This document shows positions 5,866 to 11,778 of a DNA stretch of 26,124 nt, in pieces. The notes under the pieces are model-generated. The model did not search any database. It saw nothing but the letters and a program-made list of their open reading frames with translations, and was not told the DNA's origin. The position numbers and the translations under genes are program-made. Positions within the stretch are counted from its first letter, which is position 1. Every line of letters starts with the position of its first letter. This DNA comes from a virus. Location of the stretch: IMG/VR virus record IMGVR_UViG_3300020473_000111, positions 1 to 26,124 of that record; one strand, 5' to 3'.

Positions 5866-6940
5866 TTTTAATATACTTGTTGAAGGCCGATCTTGCTTCT
5901 GACTCTGTTGAAATATCTCCATCTTCCAGTTTCAAAGATACATTATTAGTATAACTTGGTTCAAATGTTCCGTCCTCGATTAGATATACTTCTCGTAACA
6001 TATGAGCCATTGCCACAGGTGCGTCCCAACCAACACCATTTGCGTGTTGCCATTGTTTTTTAGTTGCAGTATGTAATAACTTACCGCTTTCACAAACTTG
6101 TTTGGCCGCTTCAAGCATTTTAAACATCCAATCATCAGGTAACCTTTGCAATCTTTTTGCTTCAGCACCCATTTGATATTGCTTTATTAGTCCTATGAAA
6201 AGTCCTTGTTCTATCTCGTTGTCCACTTCGTCTGGAAACACAGTTTTCAAAGCCATAAGTGCTTGGCGAAGTCCGTCCTCACCTGCCATTTTTATTCCTT
6301 TGTATGCGTAATCAAAATGCGAGAAGAAATACTTGTTTGGACCACGTTTGCCCGAACTCTTTCTAACACGTTTTGGCTCCAAATCAATTTGGCATTCATT
6401 GAATATTTCTTGAACCTTGTGTGCTGTCACCACTCTTTCTGTTTCTGTTTCTCCCATTTTGTATCTATGCAACAGGCATCTGTGTATCTCTTCTGTACCT
6501 GCACGTAATATACCCGAATCGTTTACAATCTCGAATGCCTCGGCATCGAAGGCGGGTTCATCTGTTTCTACAATAGTAACAGGTATTTCTTTGTATCCTA
6601 ATAGTGCTAATGATACTGCCCTATGTTGCCCATCAAAAATGTATAATGTTTTACTATCTGATCTTCTCACTGCTGACACAGGACAACAAACTCTTGGATC
6701 GAACTTTTTCATTATGTTCATCACGTGTCCTGCTCTCACATCACGTTGCACAGAATAATTAAATGCAAAATCATCCAATGGATGTGCCTCTGTACCTAGT
6801 GGTAGTTTTCTACCTTTTGCTAATTGATTTTTTAGATTTACTTTCGCTTCTGCGTATCGCTTTTCCCAGTTGGGAACGTCTTCTGGTGCTTCTCTTTGTA
6901 CGTCTGCTATGACGTCATTAAGCATCTTGATTTTACTCAT
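5858..6940 (-). CDS. ParB/Srx-fold domain protein, 360 aa
   Basis: Residues about 55-130 carry a ParB N-terminal / sulfiredoxin-like fold, marked by DGQHR at 103-107 within a FDGQHRAVSLALLGY block followed by IPVTIV. In phages this fold occurs in DNA-binding or NTP-hydrolysing regulators and in nucleases and modification enzymes. The C-terminal 230 residues are mostly helical with no recognised domain, and there is no ParB-type helix-turn-helix I can point to. Start at 6940 has an AGGAGA Shine-Dalgarno 5 nt upstream. It leads an operon from the promoter at 7018-7045 that continues through the small membrane, HNH-like and 52-aa genes. Confidence 0.8.
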   Translation of the reverse strand: MSKIKMLNDVIADVQREAPEDVPNWEKRYAEAKVNLKNQLAKGRKLPLGTEAHPLDDFAFNYSVQRDVRAGHVMNIMKKFDPRVCCPVSAVRRSDSKTLYIFDGQHRAVSLALLGYKEIPVTIVETDEPAFDAEAFEIVNDSGILRAGTEEIHRCLLHRYKMGETETERVVTAHKVQEIFNECQIDLEPKRVRKSSGKRGPNKYFFSHFDYAYKGIKMAGEDGLRQALMALKTVFPDEVDNEIEQGLFIGLIKQYQMGAEAKRLQRLPDDWMFKMLEAAKQVCESGKLLHTATKKQWQHANGVGWDAPVAMAHMLREVYLIEDGTFEPSYTNNVSLKLEDGDISTESEARSAFNKYIKNE

Positions 6941-7017
6941 CTTATCTCCTAAAATAACAGTTTCAGTTGTAACAAAGACAGAATTTCTACAATAGAATAA
7001 ATCTTAATTACTCTTAC

Positions 7018-7045
7018 ATTATAACAGATTTTATGAAAATGTCAA
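7018..7045 (-). promoter_or_regulatory. Consensus sigma-70 promoter, 16-nt spacer
   Basis: TTGACA (7040-7045), 16 nt, TATAAT (7018-7023). Leader about 70 nt before the ParB-like gene. Beside the -35 lies a 10-mer (7047-7056, GATCAACTAG on the plus strand) that also occurs, inverted, beside the -35 at 2283-2288. Confidence 0.85.
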
Positions 7046-7052
7046 CGATCAA

Positions 7053-7235
7053 CTAGTGTTGTTCGCAACTTGCTCGGATAACTTTAGGATTGGTTACTTC
7101 GGTAAATTCCCATTGTGCTTGTATGCAAGATTCGGCATCAGTGTGTGCTATACGATACCAGCCAAATCTATTTAGATCTTCTGCTGTGTGCCAACTACCC
7201 GCCACGAAGAAGTATACTACCAGAAACCATTTCAT
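7053..7235 (-). CDS. Small secreted protein with Cys pair, 60 aa
   Basis: The first 14 residues (MKWFLVVYFFVAGS) form a signal peptide or anchor. The mature part has two Cys, C-x2-A and a near-terminal CEQ. The two upstream neighbours at 7239-7445 and 7802-8023 have the same plan (hydrophobic start, C followed by A, final C-E), so this may be a shorter relative, although its Cys spacing is 20 rather than 29. It lies 3 nt after the preceding gene. Likely periplasmic with a disulfide; function unknown. Confidence 0.68.
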   Translation of the reverse strand: MKWFLVVYFFVAGSWHTAEDLNRFGWYRIAHTDAESCIQAQWEFTEVTNPKVIRASCEQH

Positions 7236-7238
7236 AAT

Positions 7239-7445
7239 TTACAGTGCGTTTGGATCTTGTTCGCATTTGTACTCTGATCTTTCAATTTGATATCCGTACA
7301 TGGCGAACGATTCTGATATCAATTTGTGTTTTTCTTTAGCAACTGCCATACAGTCATTATAGTTTTGATAATGAGCCATTGGGTCTTCGTGCATTATTAC
7401 ACACGGATTACCTAAAGTACACATTACAAGTATTACTTTCCACAT
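7239..7445 (-). CDS. Small secreted Cys protein, paralog A, 68 aa
   Basis: It starts MWKVILVMC and has the pattern C-x4-ED-x10-C-x3-A-x24-CE. The 73-aa protein at 7802-8023 has exactly the same spacing, so the two are paralogs despite low identity. The N-terminal hydrophobic stretch is short, so export is likely but not certain. No known family recognised. Confidence 0.7.
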   Translation of the reverse strand: MWKVILVMCTLGNPCVIMHEDPMAHYQNYNDCMAVAKEKHKLISESFAMYGYQIERSEYKCEQDPNAL

Positions 7446-7449
7446 AATA

Positions 7450-7731
7450 TTACCTCATATTCCTTTTACCTAGAAGGTCTCTCACTGCATCTTTGCAGGC
7501 GTCGTGCCAGTACTTGCCGCTATCTCTCAAGGCTTCGTTGGCTCTTCTTAATCTTTCTAGTTTCTTTTCCATTGCTTTGTATTTTCTATCCTTTAACTCG
7601 TTGCCCACTAGTTTTTCAAGTTGATTGAGCACATCGTCAATAGCAGGACAAGTTAGATCAGGCACCCTTGGCGCCTTCTTTCTAATTTTTTTCCAATACG
7701 TGGTGTAAGTTGCTTTGCTCAAATTAAACAT
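7450..7731 (-). CDS. Basic coiled-coil protein, 93 aa
   Basis: Highly charged and helical. The start (MFNLSKATYTTYWKKIRKK) is basic, and residues 30-85 look like a coiled coil with Leu at regular steps. No signal peptide, two Cys. A good Shine-Dalgarno (AGGGAG) stands before the ATG and a TTTAAATA late-type element at 7751-7758. It sits between the two secreted paralogs in the same direction. Function unknown. Confidence 0.7.
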   Translation of the reverse strand: MFNLSKATYTTYWKKIRKKAPRVPDLTCPAIDDVLNQLEKLVGNELKDRKYKAMEKKLERLRRANEALRDSGKYWHDACKDAVRDLLGKRNMR

Positions 7732-7750
7732 TTTTCTCCCTGACCAATAT

Positions 7751-7758
7751 TATTTAAA
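7751..7758 (-). promoter_or_regulatory. Possible T4-type late promoter (TTTAAATA)
   Basis: One mismatch to TATAAATA. It lies 19 nt before the ATG of the 93-aa gene, leaving a leader of about 14 nt with a Shine-Dalgarno. Confidence 0.45.
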
Positions 7759-7801
7759 TGTAAATTTGCGTTTATGAAGTGCTACTATTAGTTTAGTACA
7801 G

Positions 7802-8023
7802 TTATATCTTTTCGCAACCAGTCATTATAGATTCGTAATCAAATTTGCTTTCTTCGAAAATTCTCATGGTAGTTTCTAACTTGGCCTGTGCTTCTTCAAA
7901 GCATATTGCTTCTGAACGGAAAGTTCTGTTGATATCTTCGTAGTACGTTGTGCATTCCATTTTACTGGACATAGTGTCATCGGGATAAACCAACACACAG
8001 AGCACCGCAAAGATCTTAAACAT
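7802..8023 (-). CDS. Small secreted Cys protein, paralog B, 73 aa
   Basis: It starts MFKIFAVLC, parallel to MWKVILVMC in the 68-aa paralog, and shares the same C-x4-ED-x10-C-x3-A-x24-CE spacing. It therefore probably folds the same way around disulfides in the periplasm. A late-type element at 8029-8036 ends 5 nt before the ATG, predicting a leaderless mRNA. It lies just downstream of the tmRNA gene on the same strand, so read-through from tmRNA transcription is also possible. Confidence 0.7.
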   Translation of the reverse strand: MFKIFAVLCVLVYPDDTMSSKMECTTYYEDINRTFRSEAICFEEAQAKLETTMRIFEESKFDYESIMTGCEKI

Positions 8024-8028
8024 AATTG

Positions 8029-8036
8029 TATTTAAA
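8029..8036 (-). promoter_or_regulatory. Late-type promoter abutting start codon (TTTAAATA)
   Basis: One mismatch to consensus and exactly 5 nt before the ATG at 8023, the spacing that puts T4-type transcription start on the A of ATG. Confidence 0.5.
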
Positions 8037-8054
8037 TGATCTTTGGTAATTTAA

Positions 8055-8340
8055 GTGGCCCGTTCTGTTGCCAGGTGGGCCAAACCCCGAAATCAGTGGA
8101 CTAGGCCGCTAATCTCAATTTGGACATACCAACTGTTAAGTCAGCAAATCCTAATGCTCTTTTGTTTGCATTTAAAAACTGGCCGTTACCTCGTACCAAC
8201 TGGGTAAACTCCATTGTGCTTTCATAATACGTCGATCCTAAGTCACCCCCGGAAGGGTTTACATAAGCCACCAATCCTAGTATGGTGGAGGTGCTGGGTA
8301 CTGCCCCCAGGTCCGTCAAAACTATTACACAACTTCAACG
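8055..8340 (-). ncRNA. ssrA: Circularly permuted two-piece tmRNA
   Basis: tmRNA with SmpB rescues stalled ribosomes and adds a degradation tag. In minus-strand order there is an acceptor piece with T arm CTGGG-GGCAGTA-CCCAG (8294-8310), acceptor strand CACCTCC (8287-8293), discriminator A and encoded CCA (8283-8285). A 32-nt intervening segment (8251-8282) follows, then the coding piece starting GGGGGTG (8244-8250). That start pairs with CACCTCC over 7 bp (one G-U), and a D-loop-like CTTAGGATCGACG follows. The pieces also pair as a P2-like helix, 8323-8333 with 8213-8218 and 8225-8229, around a 6-nt bulge. A pk1-type pseudoknot (GTTTACC/GGTAAC plus AGTTGG/CCAGTT) precedes the resume codon GCA (8167-8169). 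The 22-codon tag starts ANKRAL and ends KLRLAA before TAG (8101-8103). A GGCCC/GGGCC hairpin (8057-8081) closes the coding piece. The permuted order is typical of alphaproteobacterial tmRNA. The outer ends are estimates. Confidence 0.92.
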
Positions 8341-8351
8341 CCTACAAAATT

Positions 8352-8380
8352 ATTTAAGCATAGAGTTGACCTTTTGTCAA
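8352..8380 (-). promoter_or_regulatory. Sigma-70 promoter of tmRNA
   Basis: TTGACA (8375-8380), a 17-nt spacer and TTAAAT (8352-8357) on the minus strand, start near 8345. Its -35 and that of the plus-strand promoter form an inverted repeat, TTGAC-cttttGTCAA-like, so the two promoters are divergent and share about 15 bp. Confidence 0.65.
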
Positions 8381-8394
8381 GTTTATAGTATTAT
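8366..8394 (+). promoter_or_regulatory. Sigma-70 promoter of the bL12 operon
   Basis: TTGACC (8366-8371), a 17-nt spacer and TATTAT (8389-8394) on the plus strand. The ATG at 8402 follows after 7 nt, so the first gene is predicted to be leaderless. It overlaps the divergent tmRNA promoter. Confidence 0.75.
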
Positions 8395-8401
8395 TTTTTA
8401 T

Positions 8402-8605
8402 ATGCCAAAAATGAGAAAATTTAAATTTGACGACGGAAAGGAAGTCAAGGAAGTAGAAGCATTATCTTTCAAGAAGGCTGTGAAGTCATTTCAGGGGTCT
8501 TCTAAGGCAAAAATGGTAACTATTGAGTGGACGACGAAGAAAGGTATAGAGTTCGTCAAACAACAAATTTTACCATTAGGTAGAGCCAAAAAATTAGGAA
8601 GATAG
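8402..8605 (+). CDS. Basic 67-aa protein in translation module
   Basis: It starts MPKMRKFKFDDGKEVK and is rich in Lys (net positive), with alternating beta-type and helical segments and a basic end (LPLGRAKKLGR). The frame is open further upstream, but ATG 8402 is the first start after the promoter, and no Shine-Dalgarno exists. It heads the operon that continues into a 51-aa gene and bL12. Nucleic-acid or ribosome binding is a reasonable guess from charge and context. No family recognised. Confidence 0.72.
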   Translation: MPKMRKFKFDDGKEVKEVEALSFKKAVKSFQGSSKAKMVTIEWTTKKGIEFVKQQILPLGRAKKLGR

Positions 8606-8606
8606 A

Positions 8607-8762
8607 GTGATAATAAGTCATAACCCGTTGATTAGAATGTTAGTTAGGTTGAGAATGTGGTATGCAGATATCCGAGGGCATCATGGAAAAAGATGGGACT
8701 ATGAGCCTGGAGACAACTACATGGGCATGAAGAAATCGAAAAAACATGGCAAAAACGATTGA
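8607..8762 (+). CDS. 51-aa basic peptide overlapping bL12 start
   Basis: GTG at 8607 follows the previous stop after 1 nt and has AGGA 7 nt upstream; an internal ATG at 8637 would give 41 aa. The peptide is rich in Arg, His, Trp and Lys and ends KKSKKHGKND. It overlaps the bL12 ATG by 17 nt, so translation is probably coupled. The basic, Gly/His/Lys-rich tail loosely recalls ribosome-binding rescue peptides, but similarity is too weak to assign. Its place between a basic protein and bL12 suggests a translation-related job. Confidence 0.55.
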   Translation: MIISHNPLIRMLVRLRMWYADIRGHHGKRWDYEPGDNYMGMKKSKKHGKND

Positions 8763-9111
8763 AACATTAGTAGAAGAATTGGGAAAACTAACAGTTGTAG
8801 AAGCACTAGAACTGTCTAAAAGATTAGAAAAAGAATGGGGAGTGACTGCAACAGCAGGAGCACCAGCAACAGCACCAGTCGAGGCAAAACCTGCAGATGC
8901 ACCAGTCACTGTAATATTAACTGGATTTGGTGAAAACAAAAAAATTCCTGTATTGAAAAAAGTAAGAGAGTTCACAAGTTTAGGATTGCTTGAGGCAAAA
9001 CAGTTTGTAGAAGCATTACCAAAACCCGTCAAAGAAGACATTGACAAAGAAGAAGCAGATAAAATCAAAGCGGCCTTAGAAGCAGAAGGCGGCACAGTCG
9101 AAATCAAATAA
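8746..9111 (+). CDS. rplL: Ribosomal protein bL12 (L7/L12), 121 aa
   Basis: Full length and intact. Residues 1-35 are the dimerisation domain (VEELGKLTVVEALELSKRLEKEWGV), 36-52 an Ala/Pro hinge, and 53-121 the factor-binding domain with VILTGFGENKKIPVLKKVRE, then LGLLEAKQFVE, PKPVKE, and a closing E-A-E-GGTVEIK. bL12 forms the ribosomal stalk that recruits EF-Tu, EF-G and other GTPases. The ELSK-x-LE-x-x-WGV motif is the alphaproteobacterial form. Some changes are visible: T-E/D-F before VIL is replaced by DAPVT, and GLGLKEAKDLV is GLLEAKQFV. In the phage it could replace host L12 on ribosomes late in infection. It is third in the operon from 8366-8394 and converges on the 407-aa gene with no gap. 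Confidence 0.96.
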   Translation: MAKTIETLVEELGKLTVVEALELSKRLEKEWGVTATAGAPATAPVEAKPADAPVTVILTGFGENKKIPVLKKVREFTSLGLLEAKQFVEALPKPVKEDIDKEEADKIKAALEAEGGTVEIK

Positions 9112-10335
9112 TTAACTAAAAGTTGTAGAAGAAATATTAAAAGTAATTTGATCTTTTATTCGCTGAACATCGTCAGCATCTAGTTTGGATAGAAGCGATT
9201 TGGCTTGTCCATAAACATCTTTTCCCTCGGTATCCACATTTAATTGTTCACAAATTAAGGGTATTAGTTCTAGATCTGTGTACTTGTCGAATCCTTTTGT
9301 GTCCACGTTAGGATGTTTCTTTCCTTTTTCAACCACTGCTTCTATATCAAGATAATCTTTTACATCGGGTAAATTAGATTCTGCCAATCTTTGAGTAACT
9401 AGTTCATCTATATTTGTGCTTGTAGATAAGTCCAGTATCGGATTGACATTTGTTGCTCTATCTTTATAGTTTTCGTAATAGTCCTGCCAAGAAGGGTGTT
9501 GTGCAACTTTGGATAAAACTTTTGCAATATTTTCATCACTTGCCATACTTTGTAATTGTATTGTGTTCGCCACACTTGTACAAAAAGGTCTAAGTCCTAC
9601 TATGTTATCGTTTTCTCTTTTTACCTGTTGCAATATATCTTGTCTGTCTGCCAGTATTTGTGTCCTGTAAGTCAAGTAAGGTTCAGAACCTAATGCGTTG
9701 TACCATGTTGTATTTGCACTTGACATAGCAGAAGCAAGACTATCTAATGATTGTTGGAAGTCTGTTGAGTCTGCTTTCATATCAAGTATAAAGTTTTTTA
9801 AATTATTCACAGCAGTAATATAAGTTGTCTCTGCCGCTAGGTTTTGTGCTGATATATATTTTGCCGCATCTCTGATATTGATCATTGGTGGTCTAGAACT
9901 GTCAGATGTTTCAAGTAATATTCCTCTTAATGTGCCAAAATGGTCGTCAACACTTCTACCTTTATCCACAGCACTCACGCCATATGCTTCTGGTATGGTT
10001 ACCTGTAAACTTGCAACCAAAGAAACAATTTCAGTAAAGTCAGGTGCACTCTCTCCGGTAGTTAAAGGAATCAAACTTGCATTTAAAATATTTGCGGTGT
10101 GCCTACGTAAGTCTCCTAGCAATCTTCCAAAGTTTATATCGTGATTAATTGTTGCAAGTAAATCTGTTTTCTGTGAAGTAGTCATCACAGTATTGTTTTC
10201 TATTTCTAAATCTAAATTGTAAGTAGCCTGTATCCAACCGTCCTGTATGATATCTGCTATTGCATTTTCAATACCTTGATTTGAAAAATTTGGACTTGTC
10301 TCTGCAAGTGCTTTTTTACCTTGTCTTAATGGCAT
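9112..10335 (-). CDS. 407-aa partner of the PAAR protein, virion-type
   Basis: No family recognised. It is largely helical, Ser/Thr/Asn-rich, with several long helices (around residues 40-60, 165-190 and 195-250) and a Lys/Asp-rich C-terminal third. The ATG is 1 nt after the stop of the PAAR gene, and both follow one late promoter at 10642-10649, so it is probably a tail-tip or baseplate component, or cargo delivered with the spike. It ends directly against the bL12 stop codon from the opposite strand. Confidence 0.75.
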   Translation of the reverse strand: MPLRQGKKALAETSPNFSNQGIENAIADIIQDGWIQATYNLDLEIENNTVMTTSQKTDLLATINHDINFGRLLGDLRRHTANILNASLIPLTTGESAPDFTEIVSLVASLQVTIPEAYGVSAVDKGRSVDDHFGTLRGILLETSDSSRPPMINIRDAAKYISAQNLAAETTYITAVNNLKNFILDMKADSTDFQQSLDSLASAMSSANTTWYNALGSEPYLTYRTQILADRQDILQQVKRENDNIVGLRPFCTSVANTIQLQSMASDENIAKVLSKVAQHPSWQDYYENYKDRATNVNPILDLSTSTNIDELVTQRLAESNLPDVKDYLDIEAVVEKGKKHPNVDTKGFDKYTDLELIPLICEQLNVDTEGKDVYGQAKSLLSKLDADDVQRIKDQITFNISSTTFS

Positions 10336-10336
10336 A

Positions 10337-10633
10337 TTATCCTCCTGCGAAAACGTTAGGTGATCCTTGGACTACTACTGTTGGACAACCTGTTTTATCT
10401 CCAACTCTGCCAAGAGGTATACCGTTTGCGAATACAGTTGCTGATCCTGTCACTAATTTGTGTACGTGTCCACAACATGGATGAGGTGGGCATGGTCTAG
10501 TGTGTGGAGTGTTTGAATCACCAAGTCTACTCACAGGAATACCATTTGCAAACACATTAAATGATCCTTCCATTCTAGATGGTGCGGAACAATGTGGTGA
10601 TTCTTTATCGCCTATTCTTGCTACTGGTCTCAT
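10337..10633 (-). CDS. PAAR spike-tip protein, 98 aa
   Basis: PAAR proteins cap the membrane-piercing spike of contractile tails; T4 gp5.4 is the counterpart and is about the same length. The start MRPVARIGDKESPHC carries the PVARIGD signature. Two repeats of the form GS-x-x-VFANGIP-[LV]-x-R-[LV]-GD (around residues 23-40 and 63-80) build the sharpened cone. Several His and Cys (H14, C15, the CPPHPCCGHVH cluster) are candidates for the metal site at the tip. The late promoter ends 8 nt before the ATG. Confidence 0.92.
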   Translation of the reverse strand: MRPVARIGDKESPHCSAPSRMEGSFNVFANGIPVSRLGDSNTPHTRPCPPHPCCGHVHKLVTGSATVFANGIPLGRVGDKTGCPTVVVQGSPNVFAGG

Positions 10634-10641
10634 AGTACAAG

Positions 10642-10649
10642 TATTTATA
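10642..10649 (-). promoter_or_regulatory. T4-type late promoter for PAAR operon
   Basis: Exact TATAAATA on the minus strand, 8 nt before the ATG at 10633, giving a predicted leader of about 3 nt and no Shine-Dalgarno. Confidence 0.8.
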
Positions 10650-10669
10650 GGTGGAGAAAACCGCTCGTA

Positions 10670-11770
10670 TTATAATTTAAATTTAGAGAATTGATCTTTT
10701 TTAACGTCTTGTTTGATACCACCAACGATATAACTTTCAACTTCAGTTTCTTGTGGTGCAACCTGTAGTCCTCGAGAACTCAACCAGTGTTGTGTCCATG
10801 GTAGTGGATTGTTTGACGCAGGTACATCATAAAGTGGATCAAAGCCTAATGCTCTCAATCTTTTGTTCGCTATCCATTCTACGTACTTGCCAAGAAGTTT
10901 TTCATTGAGTCCTATAATAGAACCATCTTTGAATAAATGTTTTGCCCATGCTTTCTCTTCATCGACACAGTCTTTGAACATTTGAATTACCTGTTTGCCT
11001 GTGCCTTTCATTGCTTTGGTCATATCAGGATCATCGCCTTTTTGCCATGCTTTGATCACGTGTGTGGATAAGTTCAAGTGTGTTGCTTCATCTCTTGCGA
11101 TCAATGATAATATTTTTGCTGAACCTTCCATAAGTTTAAGTTCACCAAATGCGAATGTACAAGCAAACGATATATAAAATCTTAGTCCTTCTAGCAAATT
11201 CACAGTCATCATTGCAAGATATAATTGCTTTTTAAGATCAATAATATCACCTTTTCCTTTGACTGTATAATCCAAAGCCATCTTGTTAAAAGTATCATAG
11301 TGATGTGTAACTGATTTTGCTCTTTTTAGAATTGCTTCGTCATCTAGTATAGTATCAAATACTTCACTTGGATCTGGATAAACGTTTTTCATTATGTGCG
11401 TGTATGCTCTGCTGTGTATTGTTTCAAAAAAGTCCCAAGTAACAATACATCCTTCCAATTCAGGATTAGAACAGTATGGCAAAAATGCTAATGATGGTCC
11501 TCTGCCCTGTACACTGTCCAACAATGTTTGATATTTTAAATTAGATGTGAATATGTGTTTTTGTTCTGGCCTGAAAGTTTGATAATCTGCTCTATCTTTT
11601 TGTAAACTTACCTCTTCAGGTCTCCAAAAATATCCAAGCATGGTTTGATTTAATTTATCAAACTGTGGATGCTTGAATTGATCGTATCTTTGCACTGCTT
11701 GATCCTCACCAAAGAACATTGGTTGGGTCATCCAGTCTACTTTTTTCTGATTAAAAATAGTTTTTGTCAT
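10670..11770 (-). CDS. nrdB: Ribonucleotide reductase class Ia, beta subunit
   Basis: NrdB carries the di-iron tyrosyl radical that NrdA needs to reduce ribonucleoside diphosphates. Alignable with E. coli NrdB end to end (366 aa). The iron ligands are present: D85 (LLDSVQGR), E116 and H119 (FFETIHSRAY), E194 (LLEGLRFY), E228 and H231 (ARDEATH). The radical Tyr is Y123. The C-terminal FSKFKL matches the NrdA-docking tail. It lies 8 nt downstream of nrdA in the same transcript. It supplies dNTPs for phage DNA synthesis, as in other T4-like phages. Confidence 0.97.
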   Translation of the reverse strand: MTKTIFNQKKVDWMTQPMFFGEDQAVQRYDQFKHPQFDKLNQTMLGYFWRPEEVSLQKDRADYQTFRPEQKHIFTSNLKYQTLLDSVQGRGPSLAFLPYCSNPELEGCIVTWDFFETIHSRAYTHIMKNVYPDPSEVFDTILDDEAILKRAKSVTHHYDTFNKMALDYTVKGKGDIIDLKKQLYLAMMTVNLLEGLRFYISFACTFAFGELKLMEGSAKILSLIARDEATHLNLSTHVIKAWQKGDDPDMTKAMKGTGKQVIQMFKDCVDEEKAWAKHLFKDGSIIGLNEKLLGKYVEWIANKRLRALGFDPLYDVPASNNPLPWTQHWLSSRGLQVAPQETEVESYIVGGIKQDVKKDQFSKFKL

Positions 11771-11778
11771 GTAATCTC

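Noticed and set aside
8101-8319. A 72-aa minus-strand ORF that reads like a protein
   Set aside because: It begins at TTG with no Shine-Dalgarno and coincides with the tmRNA acceptor stem, T arm, D-loop-like region and tag frame. Its last 22 codons are the tmRNA tag.
8640-9107. Long minus-strand ORF opposite bL12
   Set aside because: It is the antisense shadow of a strongly recognised ribosomal protein gene, with low-complexity Ser/Val/Phe content and no start signals.
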